This document shows positions 25,026 through 33,149 of a stretch of DNA of 43,257 nucleotides, piece after piece. The stretch is from an uncultured Pseudanabaenaceae cyanobacterium. Its GTDB lineage: Bacteria; Cyanobacteriota; Cyanobacteriia; PCC-9006; JAAUQQ01. Position 1 is the first letter of the stretch, and each line of letters opens with the position of its first letter. A program made the position numbers and the translations under genes. The stretch spans positions 1 to 43,257 of the forward strand of contig CALIJJ010000059.1 in the NCBI GenBank assembly GCA_938017515.1. The letters run 5' to 3'. Under the pieces are notes generated by a model that saw only the letters and a program-made list of their open reading frames with translations, searched no databases and had not been told where the DNA came from.

Positions 25026-25630
25026 GGGCAGTTACCGTTCCTTGAGCGACAGCAAACCAGGCAGTGGTGAAGATACTTCGAGAGAGTATCCACTCATCGA
25101 CACTCGCATCAGCCACTACCAATCCGAACGCAAGTTTTCAATACAAAACTGTTCAACTTATGCTTCCCAATCCACGCTCCACGGGTCTCACCGAGCAAGA
25201 AACGGACCTGCGATGAACTGGACAGCGCCCATGGGTCGAGAAAGGAAGCACAAAGCAGACACAGACAAGATTGATAAAACCTTACACTTTTGGAACAATA
25301 TTTTACATTGCTGCGGAAAGAGAGAAGTAGCGGCTGCATCAAGCATGAAGAAAACTTCATTGACTGAGTTGCCTCTCTCTACCGTTAAGAACGGGAAAAT
25401 CCGTAATTTCCCTCAGATTTGGAAACTTTCAGTAGCTTGCCCAAGATCGTTAGGGGCGTATTTTGTCTCGCATCAAGCTTCCACAAATCCTGAGCACTCG
25501 GGAAGCCTCCCCTGTTCTTCGAAAAAATCTGAGAATTATGACTCACTTCTTTAGAAATTCGATTATGATTGGTGAACATATAGACAAGCTGTCTAAACTC
25601 CCAGGAAGCACCCAGTAGGAAAGGTTAATC
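25026..25630. other. intergenic region between NDH-2 and petE
   Basis: About 600 bp between two divergent genes, expected to hold both promoters. A 176-codon plus-strand frame (25024-25554) spans most of it. Its product is Ser/Lys/Thr-rich without any family motif and begins inside the NDH-2 start region, so I do not call it a gene. The petE-proximal end holds a -10 box and a dyad (separate entry). Confidence 0.6.
25564..25595 (+). promoter_or_regulatory. petE promoter element with palindromic candidate operator
   Basis: A good -10 hexamer TATGAT (25564-25569) lies about 60 bp before the petE ATG. Starting 11 bp further on is the perfect dyad tagaca-agc-tgtcta (25581-25595), which would overlap the first transcribed bases. 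In other cyanobacteria petE is controlled by the copper-responsive BlaI/CopY-type repressor PetR; a dyad here fits such a site, but the match is inferred from position only. Confidence 0.45.
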
Positions 25631-26023
25631 ATGAAATTTTTGGCACCCGTTTTCAAGCGCATTGCGCTGATTGTCCCCGCACTTCTTCTCATCATTGCCC
25701 CTGTTTTCTTGTCTGCGGCTCCTGCCTCTGCTGATGCCTCCGTCAAAATGGGTGCTGACAACGGCATGTTGGCGTTTGAGCCCAGCAAAGTTGAGATCAG
25801 TGCGGGCGAGAGCGTGACTTGGGTCAACAACAAGCTTGCTCCCCATAACGTTGTTTTTGAAAAGGCTCCCGCTGGTGCTGACGCCGATGCGCTGTCTCAC
25901 AAGCAGCTCAGCTTTTCTCCCGGTGAGTCTTTCTCCCAAACTTTTGACACCCCCGGTGAGTACACCTTCTACTGCGAGCCTCACCGTGGTGCGGGCATGG
26001 TTGGCACCGTGGTTGTTAACTAG
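25631..26023 (+). CDS. petE: plastocyanin precursor
   Basis: Plastocyanin is the soluble copper protein of the thylakoid lumen that carries electrons from cytochrome b6f to photosystem I. The 130-residue precursor has a long hydrophobic signal peptide (about residues 1-34, ending APASA) and a mature domain of about 96 residues starting [17 protein letters not shown]. The four copper ligands are visible: H72 in LAPHNVVF, and C115, H118 and M123 in [12 protein letters not shown]. The ATG at 25631 follows the strong ribosome site aggaaagg. The gene is monocistronic, with its own promoter dyad and terminator. Its stop codon is inside a three-unit tandem repeat. Confidence 0.98.
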   Translation: MKFLAPVFKRIALIVPALLLIIAPVFLSAAPASADASVKMGADNGMLAFEPSKVEISAGESVTWVNNKLAPHNVVFEKAPAGADADALSHKQLSFSPGESFSQTFDTPGEYTFYCEPHRGAGMVGTVVVN

Positions 26024-26062
26024 CTCAAGTTTTAACTGGCTCAAGCGTTAACTCGTTCAAGC
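26015..26062. repeat. three 16-bp tandem units starting at the end of petE
   Basis: The units are gttaactagctcaagt (26015-26030), tttaactggctcaagc (26031-26046) and gttaactcgttcaagc (26047-26062). The first contains the last two petE codons and the TAG stop (26021-26023). Confidence 0.9.
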
Positions 26063-26109
26063 CAGTCTTGCTTTTGCTTTGTGACGGTAAGTAAAACAAA
26101 ATCCGACTG

Positions 26110-26150
26110 AAAAGAAACGTTCCCAGACTTTGGGAGCGTTTCTTTTTTTT
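26110..26150 (+). terminator. rho-independent terminator of petE
   Basis: The stem agaaacgttccca (26113-26125) and tgggagcgtttct (26130-26142), with one G-U pair and a 4-nt loop, is followed by eight T. It lies about 90 bp past the petE stop. Confidence 0.92.
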
Positions 26151-26340
26151 GGGTACTCCTTTCAACCTCCTGCCCTTCATGTAGAACCTGCTTGACGATC
26201 CTCTAACAGCCAAACCAGCGGCCTGAAGAAGAGCGTTTAGATAGATTGCAAAACGCCCGAATAGAGACGAGCAGAGCATTCTGCGGTGTGATGGACCTGG
26301 GAGGAGTAGAATAGGACAGTCGTATTCCACAATACAGACT

Positions 26341-27636
26341 TTGATTGAGCGCTATACCCTGCCCGAGATGGGCAACATTTGGACCGACCGATACAAGCTG
26401 CAAACCTGGCTGCAAGTTGAAATTGCCGTTTGCGAAGCCCAGGCTGATTTTGGGGATATTCCGAAAGAAGCCGTAGAAGAAATCAAGCAGAAGGCTGACT
26501 TTGATCCGCAACGCGTGCTGGAGATTGAGAAGGAAGTCCGTCACGATGTGATTGCGTTCCTCACCAATGTTAATGAGTATGTCGGGGATGCAGGACGCTA
26601 TATTCACCTCGGCATGACCAGCTCGGACATGCTGGATACGGCTTTGGCACTTCAGCTTGTTGCCAGTGTCGATGTACTCGCGACACAGCTCGATACGCTG
26701 ATTGAAGTGGTGCGCGATCGCGCCCGTGAGCACAAAAATACGGTGATGGCAGGACGCTCCCATGGCATCCATGCCGAACCGATTACTTTTGGATTTAAGT
26801 TGGCAGGGTGGCTGGCCGAACTACTCCGTCACCGCGATCGCCTCCAGCAGGTTCGCCAACAGGTCGCTGTGGGTAAGATTTCTGGAGCCGTTGGCACCTA
26901 CGCCAATATTGATCCCAAGGTAGAAGCGCTGGCCTGCAAAAAAATGGGGCTGGTTCCAGATACGGCCTCAACTCAGGTCATCTCTCGCGATCGCCATGCG
27001 GACTACGTTCAATTCCTAGGAATTCTCACCGCATCCCTAGAGCGCTTCGCCGTTGAAATTCGCAACCTCCAGCGCACAGACGTCTTGGAAGTTGAGGAGT
27101 TTTTTGCCAAGGGGCAGAAGGGCTCTTCAGCCATGCCTCACAAACGCAATCCCATTCGCTCGGAACGGATTAGCGGGATGGCACGGGTCGTCCGAGGCTA
27201 CACCGTTGCAGCCTTAGAAAACATTGCCCTATGGCATGAGCGCGATATCTCCCACAGTTCTGTGGAACGGATGATGTTGCCGGACTGTTCCACGGCGACG
27301 CACTTCATGCTGGCGGAAAGCACGAAGCTGATCAAGTCACTGCTGGTTTATCCAGAAAACATGCTGCGCAACCTCAACTGCTACGGCGGCGTGGTTTTCA
27401 GCCAACGGGTCATGCTCAAGATGGTGGATAAAGGCATGCGACGCGAAGATGCCTACAAAGTGGTTCAAACGGCAGCTCACCAAGCTTGGAATACCGAAGG
27501 TGGGGATTTCAGAGGGCTCATTAGTCAAGACGCCCAGGTGAAATCAGTGCTGACTCCAGAGGACGTTGATAGTTGTTTTGAAACGGACTATCACCTGCGA
27601 AATTTGGATGAGGTCTATAAGCGCCTGGAAATCTAG
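26341..27636 (+). CDS. purB: adenylosuccinate lyase
   Basis: PurB catalyses two fumarate-releasing steps of purine synthesis: SAICAR to AICAR and adenylosuccinate to AMP. At 431 residues it is full length for the bacterial class. The N-terminus [19 protein letters not shown] is the canonical PurB start, which fixes initiation at the TTG codon at 26341; there is no ATG in a suitable place and no close ribosome site. The superfamily motifs are TSSDMLDT (93-100), [14 protein letters not shown] (138-151, with catalytic H141) and the flexible-loop signature [11 protein letters not shown] (261-271, with the serine base). The last five codons with the stop are repeated three times in tandem. Confidence 0.97.
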   Translation: MIERYTLPEMGNIWTDRYKLQTWLQVEIAVCEAQADFGDIPKEAVEEIKQKADFDPQRVLEIEKEVRHDVIAFLTNVNEYVGDAGRYIHLGMTSSDMLDTALALQLVASVDVLATQLDTLIEVVRDRAREHKNTVMAGRSHGIHAEPITFGFKLAGWLAELLRHRDRLQQVRQQVAVGKISGAVGTYANIDPKVEALACKKMGLVPDTASTQVISRDRHADYVQFLGILTASLERFAVEIRNLQRTDVLEVEEFFAKGQKGSSAMPHKRNPIRSERISGMARVVRGYTVAALENIALWHERDISHSSVERMMLPDCSTATHFMLAESTKLIKSLLVYPENMLRNLNCYGGVVFSQRVMLKMVDKGMRREDAYKVVQTAAHQAWNTEGGDFRGLISQDAQVKSVLTPEDVDSCFETDYHLRNLDEVYKRLEI

Positions 27637-27666
27637 CGCTTGTAAATCTAGCACTTAGAAATCTAA
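27622..27666 (+). repeat. three 15-bp in-frame tandem copies of the purB C-terminus and stop
   Basis: The units cgcctggaaatctag (27622-27636), cgcttgtaaatctag (27637-27651) and cacttagaaatctaa (27652-27666) run in frame. The first encodes Arg-Leu-Glu-Ile-stop, and the third would read His-Leu-Glu-Ile-stop. The period is 15 bp, so each unit brings its own in-frame stop. Confidence 0.92.
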
Positions 27667-27684
27667 AGCAAAAACTTAGCTAAG

Positions 27685-27731
27685 CGAATAAAAACCGGGG
27701 CTGTCCTATGGATAGCCCCGGTTTTTATTCG
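27685..27731. terminator. bidirectional terminator, perfect 18-bp stem
   Basis: The arms are 27685-27702 and 27714-27731 (core aaccggggct/agccccggtt) with an 11-nt loop, and with A-runs and T-runs on either side. It ends purB on the plus strand and can serve the convergent gene ending at 27815. Confidence 0.93.
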
Positions 27732-27814
27732 ATCTTTTACCCCGTCAGTCAGGAAGACACTCACGAGGGCAGTAAGAGAAACAGAATACTCGTTTAACGC
27801 AACTCAACCAGCAA

Positions 27815-28831
27815 TCAAGGCAGACAAGCAGCTTCTGGCCCCTGATCCACAATCTGTCCCCCTGAATCACGACAAGCTTGGGTCCAAGCATCCCAGGTCC
27901 CTTGGCCTTGGGAACGATAGCTTTGGAAAAGGGATTCAACGGATTGGTCAAATCCAATAGCAGGGGGGGCAACCGCGACTGGAGGCGGGGCAGGAGGCGC
28001 AGAATAGCGAGGTGCAGCGGGCGCAGCGGGCGCAGAAACCGCTGGGGTAGGAGACACAATGGCAGGAGGCGTATAGGTCGCACGAGGTGCCGCCGCCAGA
28101 GCGGCAGACCGGGAGCGTGCCTGCTCTAATTCATACTGTTCAACTTGAGCGATCCCTGCTTCTGCCCTGGCCATCAATGGCTCTGCTTTCTGGGTCCAAT
28201 AGCTCATGTCAGCCACAGCATCCAAGGACTGCTTCGCTGCCAGCCATTGGCCCCGAGCAAGAAGAGATTCAGCCGTCTCGATCGCAGATTCGCTCTTGTT
28301 CCAGTCAGCAGTCCATCGATTGACAGTCGCTTCCACATCAGAGCTTGCGGGTCCAGGTAAGCGGCGCAAGGTTGCGATCGCATCGCTTAGCTTCCCAGCT
28401 TCAAGCAGCTCCTCGCCCTGTTCTGCCACCGCCCCGGACCAATCTCGAATCAGAGGCTGAGCCTCCGAATAAGTCTCTTCCATAGACTCGGGGATCAAGA
28501 GAGCTGACTCAATTGCAGCGACATAATCTTTATCCCCAGCTTGGACCTGGGCCAAACCGAGTCGACATTGCTGCATCAAGAGCTGCGCATTGGAAAAATA
28601 TCGAGACGAAGGTTGGATTCCTTGGGTCTGAGAGAGGCATCCATCAAAATTATTGGCCTGAGCAAAGGTCTTAGCCTGGGACCATTGCGCCTGTGCTTCT
28701 CGATATTCTTTCAGCTCCAAATAACCGTAAGTCAGAGCAGCAGAAACCCCGAGGGTGGCAAGCCCAGTCCCGAGGGCAAATGTAAGTTTTCTCAAGCCAT
28801 TTCCAGCGAATTGCTCAGACTGTAGACTCAT
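27815..28831 (-). CDS. membrane-anchored TPR-like protein, function unknown
   Basis: A 338-residue protein I cannot assign to a named family. One membrane helix near residues 16-36 (LTFALGTGLATLGVSAALTYGYL) follows a short cytoplasmic start. Residues 40-235 are helical and Ala/Leu/Gln-rich with TPR-like spacing (AKTFAQANNFDGCLSQTQGI, YVAAIESALLIPE, LLEAGKLSDAIATLRRLPG, LLARGQWLAAKQSLDAV). A Pro/Ala-rich linker at about 245-295 precedes a small C-terminal segment SLFQSYRSQGQGTWDAW...CRDSGGQIVDQGPEAACLP. Two cysteines in that segment could form a disulfide, which would suit a periplasmic location. It is transcribed alone, convergent with purB. Confidence 0.75.
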   Translation of the reverse strand: MSLQSEQFAGNGLRKLTFALGTGLATLGVSAALTYGYLELKEYREAQAQWSQAKTFAQANNFDGCLSQTQGIQPSSRYFSNAQLLMQQCRLGLAQVQAGDKDYVAAIESALLIPESMEETYSEAQPLIRDWSGAVAEQGEELLEAGKLSDAIATLRRLPGPASSDVEATVNRWTADWNKSESAIETAESLLARGQWLAAKQSLDAVADMSYWTQKAEPLMARAEAGIAQVEQYELEQARSRSAALAAAPRATYTPPAIVSPTPAVSAPAAPAAPRYSAPPAPPPVAVAPPAIGFDQSVESLFQSYRSQGQGTWDAWTQACRDSGGQIVDQGPEAACLP

Positions 28832-29437
28832 CCGAACACCCTTAGACAGTTACCGTTAACGCATGCGATCCCCAATAATGCTCCACCCAGCCCAAAGCTC
28901 CTTCTGATTTGAAGGACAATGGCGAAAGACCTAGGTTCAAGTAACAGACTTCAAGCCTTGGCCAGGGGCCAGGGAAAAGCCGTGTTGGCGAATGTCTTCC
29001 GCAAAACTCATGAGCGCGGACAATCGGGTCCTTGCAGCCTGAGACGAACATGAGGTTCGAAATAGACCAGCATTTCCTCTGAACAGAGTTTTCTACACTA
29101 AATCCCATGGACTCCGATTCCGGAGGAAAAGTTTCCAGAGTCTAAGATTCTATTTAGGCCTTTCAATTGCTCTAACATGCATGCTCTAACACACATTGGA
29201 TGAGCGGCAGGAATAGCCTAAAAATTAGGTTCAAATAACGATGAACCGTCAACCTCTACAAATCCAGGAGTGTTCATCCGAGAGGACTCTACGCTACGCT
29301 CCAGATTAACGCGTATCATTACTGATTTGTATGTAGAAGCATATATTTACATACAGTCTGCATACAAAGATACAAGTTCAATGCACAGAGGGTGACAGCC
29401 GTCACAGAATTCTCTACATGTCCTCCTCCTCTCCTGT
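28832..29437. other. gene-free region with a small tandem repeat and TGTATG/CATACA half-sites
   Basis: About 600 bp between the TPR-like gene and codA with no credible gene. A 14-bp tandem duplication lies at 29169-29196 (gctctaacatgcat then gctctaacacacat). At 29326-29368 lie tttgtatg, an internal cataca and catacaaa, which can form alternative inverted repeats. The region should hold the promoter of the TPR-like gene, but no clear -10 box stands out. Confidence 0.5.
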
Positions 29438-30772
29438 CTAAGGATCCGATAAATTGCCGAGGCTTTTATCGTTCTCATCGCTAGTTCCATGGGTTTCAGG
29501 AGAAGGAAGTGACCAATATAACGCTCGGGGTTTCCGGCGCAGCAGCAAACGTCCCCCATAAATCGAAACCATGACCACAGCTCGGTTTTTGATCACATCA
29601 AAAGCAGTGGGGGCCTCTAGAACCAGTAGATTTGCAGGTTGCCCCTGACACAACAAAGAGCCTCGCTGAGCCGTCTCAGGGAGCAATCCAAGCGTTTGCA
29701 AACCATTACGCGTCACCATGTCATAGCAGGCTAGGATTTCTGCCTGTCCTGTCATATGGCAGGCGTGAATCGCCATATGAGCGACATCGAGTAAATTGCC
29801 ATTGCCCAGGGAATACCAAGGATCTTGAATGCAGTCATGGCCCAAGCTGACATTAAGCCCCTGCTGCCACAGCTCCTTAACCCGCGTGATACCGCGCCGC
29901 TTCGGGTAGCTATCAGCTCGGCCTTGGAGGGTGAGATTGATCAGCGGGTTGGCAATGAAATTGATCCGCGATCGCCGCAACAGTCCCATTAGCTTCACAG
30001 CATAGGCATTGTCATAGGAGGCAAATGCAGTCGTGTGGCTGGCCGTTACTCGATGTCCGATCGCCTGACGGAGCGCACAGGCTGCGACGACCTCCAGAAA
30101 TCGAGACTGGGGATCATCGATTTCGTCACAGTGAATATCGATGAGACGATCATATTGCTGTGCCAAGGCAAAAATTCGGTGCACGGAGCGAACGCCATCT
30201 TCACGGGTTAGCTCGTAGTGCGGAATGCCTCCCACACCGTCAGCCCCTAATTTGAGGGCCTCTTCGAGCAAAGCCTCATTCTGGACATTGCTATAAATCC
30301 CATCCTGGGGAAAGGCAATCACCTGCACCGTCATCCAGTCTTGGACCGTCTCACGAACGTCGAGCAGCGCCTTCAGGGCGGTGAGACTCGGTTCGCTGAC
30401 ATCCGCATGGGTCCGCACGTATTGCACCCCGTGACTGGCCTGAAGCTTGAGTGCTTCCAGCGCCCGTTGTTTGACCGAGTCTAGGGTGAGCGATCGCTTA
30501 CGTTCACCCCAAATCTGAATCCCTTCAAATAACGTGCCGCTTTGGTTCCAACGTGGCTCTCCCGCTGTCAGAGCAGAATCCAAATGGATGTGGGACTCAA
30601 CAAAGGGTGGGCTGATCAAACAGCCTTGGATATCTAAGTCATGTTCCGCTGTGGCCTCTAATCGGGGGGCGATCGCTGTAATCACGCCATCCCGTATCCC
30701 CAGGTCTACGGGATGGCCATCACCATCGAGCAAATGCCCCTGGCGAAGGACAATATCAAAGTGCTCAGTCAT
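29438..30772 (-). CDS. codA: cytosine deaminase-like amidohydrolase (CodA family)
   Basis: A 444-residue amidohydrolase closely resembling CodA, which deaminates cytosine to uracil in pyrimidine salvage. Counted from the ATG ending at 30772, residue numbers coincide with the E. coli enzyme. Metal ligands are H61 and H63 (HIHLDSA) and H214 (DIHCDE), with E217 the acid/base, Q156 (AFPQDG), H246 (SHTTA) and D313. The residue after D313, an Asp in E. coli (GHDD), is Cys here (GHDCIQDPWY), which may shift substrate preference. The start is ambiguous by one codon (GTG at 30775) because an 11-bp duplication covers it. The C-terminus has about 25 extra polar residues. There is no permease gene beside it. 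Confidence 0.9.
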   Translation of the reverse strand: MTEHFDIVLRQGHLLDGDGHPVDLGIRDGVITAIAPRLEATAEHDLDIQGCLISPPFVESHIHLDSALTAGEPRWNQSGTLFEGIQIWGERKRSLTLDSVKQRALEALKLQASHGVQYVRTHADVSEPSLTALKALLDVRETVQDWMTVQVIAFPQDGIYSNVQNEALLEEALKLGADGVGGIPHYELTREDGVRSVHRIFALAQQYDRLIDIHCDEIDDPQSRFLEVVAACALRQAIGHRVTASHTTAFASYDNAYAVKLMGLLRRSRINFIANPLINLTLQGRADSYPKRRGITRVKELWQQGLNVSLGHDCIQDPWYSLGNGNLLDVAHMAIHACHMTGQAEILACYDMVTRNGLQTLGLLPETAQRGSLLCQGQPANLLVLEAPTAFDVIKNRAVVMVSIYGGRLLLRRKPRALYWSLPSPETHGTSDENDKSLGNLSDP

Positions 30773-30785
30773 CACTCAGTCATCA
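30764..30785. repeat. 11-bp tandem duplication across the codA start
   Basis: ctcagtcatca occurs twice in a row (30764-30774 and 30775-30785). On the minus strand each copy carries an ATG, so the codA initiation region is duplicated. Confidence 0.85.
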
Positions 30786-30837
30786 CTTTGGGTATCTGTG
30801 AGCATGGGAAAAACAGACCATCCGGCTCTGTGCCTTT

Positions 30838-30891
30838 TTAGCCCAAACTGACCTTAGCCCAAACCGACCTTAACCCAAACCGACCTTAACC
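30838..30891. repeat. 16-bp tandem repeat, three and a half units, meeting a stop codon
   Basis: The units are ttagcccaaactgacc (30838-30853), ttagcccaaaccgacc (30854-30869), ttaacccaaaccgacc (30870-30885) and partial ttaacc (30886-30891). The stop codon of the minus-strand gene (tta, 30886-30888) is the first three bases of the partial unit. Confidence 0.92.
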
Positions 30892-31536
30892 TAGACGTGT
30901 ACTGCGCCAGGAACGACGGCTAGACCTCTCTGAAGTCTCCGCCTCCGAAGGAAGCACAACGGAGGAATCCTCAGAGGAATCCTCTGAGGGATTCAACGCT
31001 TCAATCTCCTCCGAATCTTCTGCCGACTCTTCTGCCAAATCTTTTGCGGCAATTCCATCACTCGACGTCAAGGGCATTGACGCATCACAAGGTGCCTCTA
31101 CGACTTTCGTTGATGTAACAAGCGGCTTTTTCGGGACAAGTTTTAGCGGGTCTGTACGGGGGGACTTCTTTCGAATCGCCGGGGGCACGACATTCTCCTC
31201 CGCCTCCACTTCACTGTCCATCGCCTCAGGCTCGTCAAACGTAGCGACCCAGGTAGAAGACGGGCGTAAATACTCCGGCACTTCGATGCCATCTAAAAAC
31301 TCTAGCTGTGTTTCTCGGGTTCCCAAATAGCCAGATTCAAAGAATGAAATCAGCATGCGATTGAGAGCAAACCAGACTTCCTGTTCAAACTCCCAGGGCT
31401 TATCAAAGGGCGATCGCGCCGCAATCGATCGCAAGGCCCAGAAATAGCTATTGCGCACCACCGAGCCCCCCTTTTTATAGTGGGGCATGTCCTCAGCGTG
31501 CAGGTACAAAACACGATCCTCAATGCTGGCTCTCAC
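30886..31536 (-). CDS. hypothetical protein with acidic disordered C-terminus
   Basis: A 216-residue protein of unknown function. The first 95 residues appear folded and are conserved-looking (MPHYKKGGSVVRNSYFWALRS, PWEFEQEVWFALNRMLISFFE, TRETQLEFLDGIEVPEYLRP). The remainder is low-complexity and rich in Glu, Ser, Asp and Pro, ending in a basic Arg/Ser tail (RSSRRSWRSTRLG). The frame starts at a GTG (31536); an internal ATG at codon 18 is a possible alternative. There is no membrane segment or signal peptide. It is divergent from the cupin gene with 121 bp between. I see no motif that suggests activity. Confidence 0.65.
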   Translation of the reverse strand: MRASIEDRVLYLHAEDMPHYKKGGSVVRNSYFWALRSIAARSPFDKPWEFEQEVWFALNRMLISFFESGYLGTRETQLEFLDGIEVPEYLRPSSTWVATFDEPEAMDSEVEAEENVVPPAIRKKSPRTDPLKLVPKKPLVTSTKVVEAPCDASMPLTSSDGIAAKDLAEESAEDSEEIEALNPSEDSSEDSSVVLPSEAETSERSSRRSWRSTRLG

Positions 31537-31657
31537 GGGCTCATCTCACAGCTTGGCGTCTTGACCAGTGTCTCTGATTGCTCCCGTTCAGGGTAGGTTC
31601 AAGGGCAGCAGGTCACAAAACTGAGCCTCGCTACGACAGCAAAGACGACGTATCCCG

Positions 31658-32020
31658 ATGAAGCAAAGCCACCTCAAGACCCTGCCCCTAGAAGCTGTGT
31701 CCCACAACCCAGCCATCCAAAAGCGCGTCATGCTGCGCCAGGGAGAGCTACCGCATCTCACCAACTTCTCCCAGGCGACCTTTGAACCAGGGCAAACCGC
31801 CACGGCTCATAGCCACAGCGACATGGCAGAAGTTTTCTTTGTGGAAGCAGGCCAGGGAGAAATCTGGGTTGACGGGATTTGCTACGCACTCGAACCCGGA
31901 AGTTGCACAGCGGTGGAACCCGGTGAATCCCATGAAGTTAGAAATACGGGAAAGACCCCCTTAGTCCTCACTTACTTTGGACTCAGAGTGAAGCCCAGCC
32001 CTCAGAAACACCCGAGCTAG
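31658..32020 (+). CDS. single-domain cupin protein
   Basis: A 120-residue cupin_2-type protein. Cupin motif 1 is PGQTATAHSHSDMAEVFFVEAGQGE, with the His-X-His and Glu metal ligands. Motif 2 is PGSCTAVEPGESHEVRNTG, with its single His. A metal-binding beta-barrel of this size can be an isomerase, oxygenase or sensor; the sequence does not say which. The ATG at 31658 is used. It is divergent from the hypothetical gene at 30886-31536. Its stop codon lies within a 15-bp tandem repeat, so the next in-frame stop follows five codons later. Confidence 0.88.
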   Translation: MKQSHLKTLPLEAVSHNPAIQKRVMLRQGELPHLTNFSQATFEPGQTATAHSHSDMAEVFFVEAGQGEIWVDGICYALEPGSCTAVEPGESHEVRNTGKTPLVLTYFGLRVKPSPQKHPS

Positions 32021-32035
32021 AAACACCCGAGCTAG
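32006..32035 (+). repeat. 15-bp in-frame tandem duplication of the cupin gene end and stop
   Basis: aaacacccgagctag occurs at 32006-32020 and again at 32021-32035 without a mismatch, followed by a decayed copy starting aaacaatcggg. Each copy reads Lys-His-Pro-Ser-stop in frame. Confidence 0.92.
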
Positions 32036-32112
32036 AAACAATCGGGAAAGGGCTGAAGGATCAAAGTCCCCCAGCCCAGAAAACCTGTGGCCTCAGCAAA
32101 CCCGGCGGGCAA

Positions 32113-32817
32113 TCAGCAATACTGGCTGACATCTTCACCGAGATCATCCGCCAAATAGCAGAGCGCTCGGAAACGGAGGCCCACCAACTGCTCATAAAGC
32201 GGATTCAGTTTGCACATGGGTGGAATGTGAACCACCTTATGGCCAAACAGTTTAACGTCGCGCTCAAACGGGCATTGGGACGGGATCATCTTGCAAAGGA
32301 AACGAGCTAGACGGGGATCATCAACATCCAGTCCATCCAGCAAAGCCCGAGCAGGCTTCAGAACATCAAGATTGCGGCGATCGCTGGGAGGTTGTAGCGA
32401 TGAAGCGGCTCCAGCAGAAGCGGACTCCACCGCAGGTTGGTAAGCACTCTCATCCACCATCGTGGAACGTAGGGCTTGGAGCGCTGAAGTATCAAGGCCT
32501 AGGCCCTGGCAAAATTTTTGCAGCATTTGGTCCTCAGAAGTCGAATAAACACCATCCGCTAGTGCAACCATGACTGCTGTCCGTAGGAAATTCTCTCGCA
32601 CCTTCGGCTCATCACCCAGACCATCCGCCAGGTGATCAACATCGACAGGCTCAAATCCATCGATGTCCAGCCCTGGGGCTAGCTCCTGGATCAACTCGCC
32701 AATCAACTGTCGTTCGTGACTATCAAACTGTCCGTCGGCCCAGGCTACGGAGAGAAGTCCGCGCAACCAAGTGGTCATTTGAATTGCAGAGTAGGAGGGG
32801 TGAACTACTGATGTCAT
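32113..32817 (-). CDS. TerB-like protein with Mo-dependent nitrogenase C-terminal domain
   Basis: A 234-residue two-domain protein. The N-terminal part (about 10-120) is an all-helical TerB-like fold with two AxADGxxxxxE-type segments (VAWADGQFDSHERQLIGELI and VALADGVYSTSEDQMLQKFC). After a Ser/Ala-rich linker, the C-terminal part (about 155-234) matches the domain named Mo-dependent nitrogenase C-terminus: LDVLKPARALLDGLDVDDPR, LARFLCKMIPSQCPFERD and HIPPMCKLNPLYEQLVGLRF. It has several conserved Cys. Despite the name, the domain is common in cyanobacteria without nif context, and no nif gene is near. The ATG ending at 32817 has AGGA upstream; an earlier in-frame start at 32901 is unlikely. 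Function is unknown. Confidence 0.8.
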   Translation of the reverse strand: MTSVVHPSYSAIQMTTWLRGLLSVAWADGQFDSHERQLIGELIQELAPGLDIDGFEPVDVDHLADGLGDEPKVRENFLRTAVMVALADGVYSTSEDQMLQKFCQGLGLDTSALQALRSTMVDESAYQPAVESASAGAASSLQPPSDRRNLDVLKPARALLDGLDVDDPRLARFLCKMIPSQCPFERDVKLFGHKVVHIPPMCKLNPLYEQLVGLRFRALCYLADDLGEDVSQYC

Positions 32818-33149
32818 GGGATTTAATCCTAATTCGGAGCAGTAGCTCGATACGCTTAGCCTAACAAGTGCAAAATAGATGGACAGCATCGGTTTATACA
32901 CTTGGCACGGACATCATTCCGCATGTGCGTATCGAACGTGCAAAAGCCGCATGGCTCTTCTGTTATTTGGAGTTTACCCAACCTTCTTTACGAGAAGACG
33001 CTCTCCGATAAAAGGTCCTTCTATTTGGTTAGGTTCCTTAACCGAGCTTCATTCAAAAGTTATGTCAGATAGCGGTTGTTGTCTCTGGAAGTCCTATTGC
33101 GAAGGGCCCCTTCGCTGGGGTTTCAAGGCTCAACTCGCCCCGGCCCCCA
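32818..33149. other. gene-free stretch
   Basis: About 330 bp between two minus-strand genes. It must carry the promoter of the TerB-like gene. A 97-codon plus-strand frame is present but has no family features, and it overlaps the end of the next gene, so it is not called. No repeat of note. Confidence 0.5.

Noticed and set aside
25024..25554. 176-codon open frame between NDH-2 and petE
   Set aside because: It overlaps the start of the NDH-2 gene on the other strand, has no family motif, unusual Ser/Lys/Thr-rich composition and no ribosome site, and it fills a region that must hold two promoters.
30838..30885. ttagccc-type repeat as a telomere-like or mobile-element end
   Set aside because: It is a local 16-bp tandem duplication of the same class as the other gene-boundary repeats, with no transposase or terminal inverted repeat.
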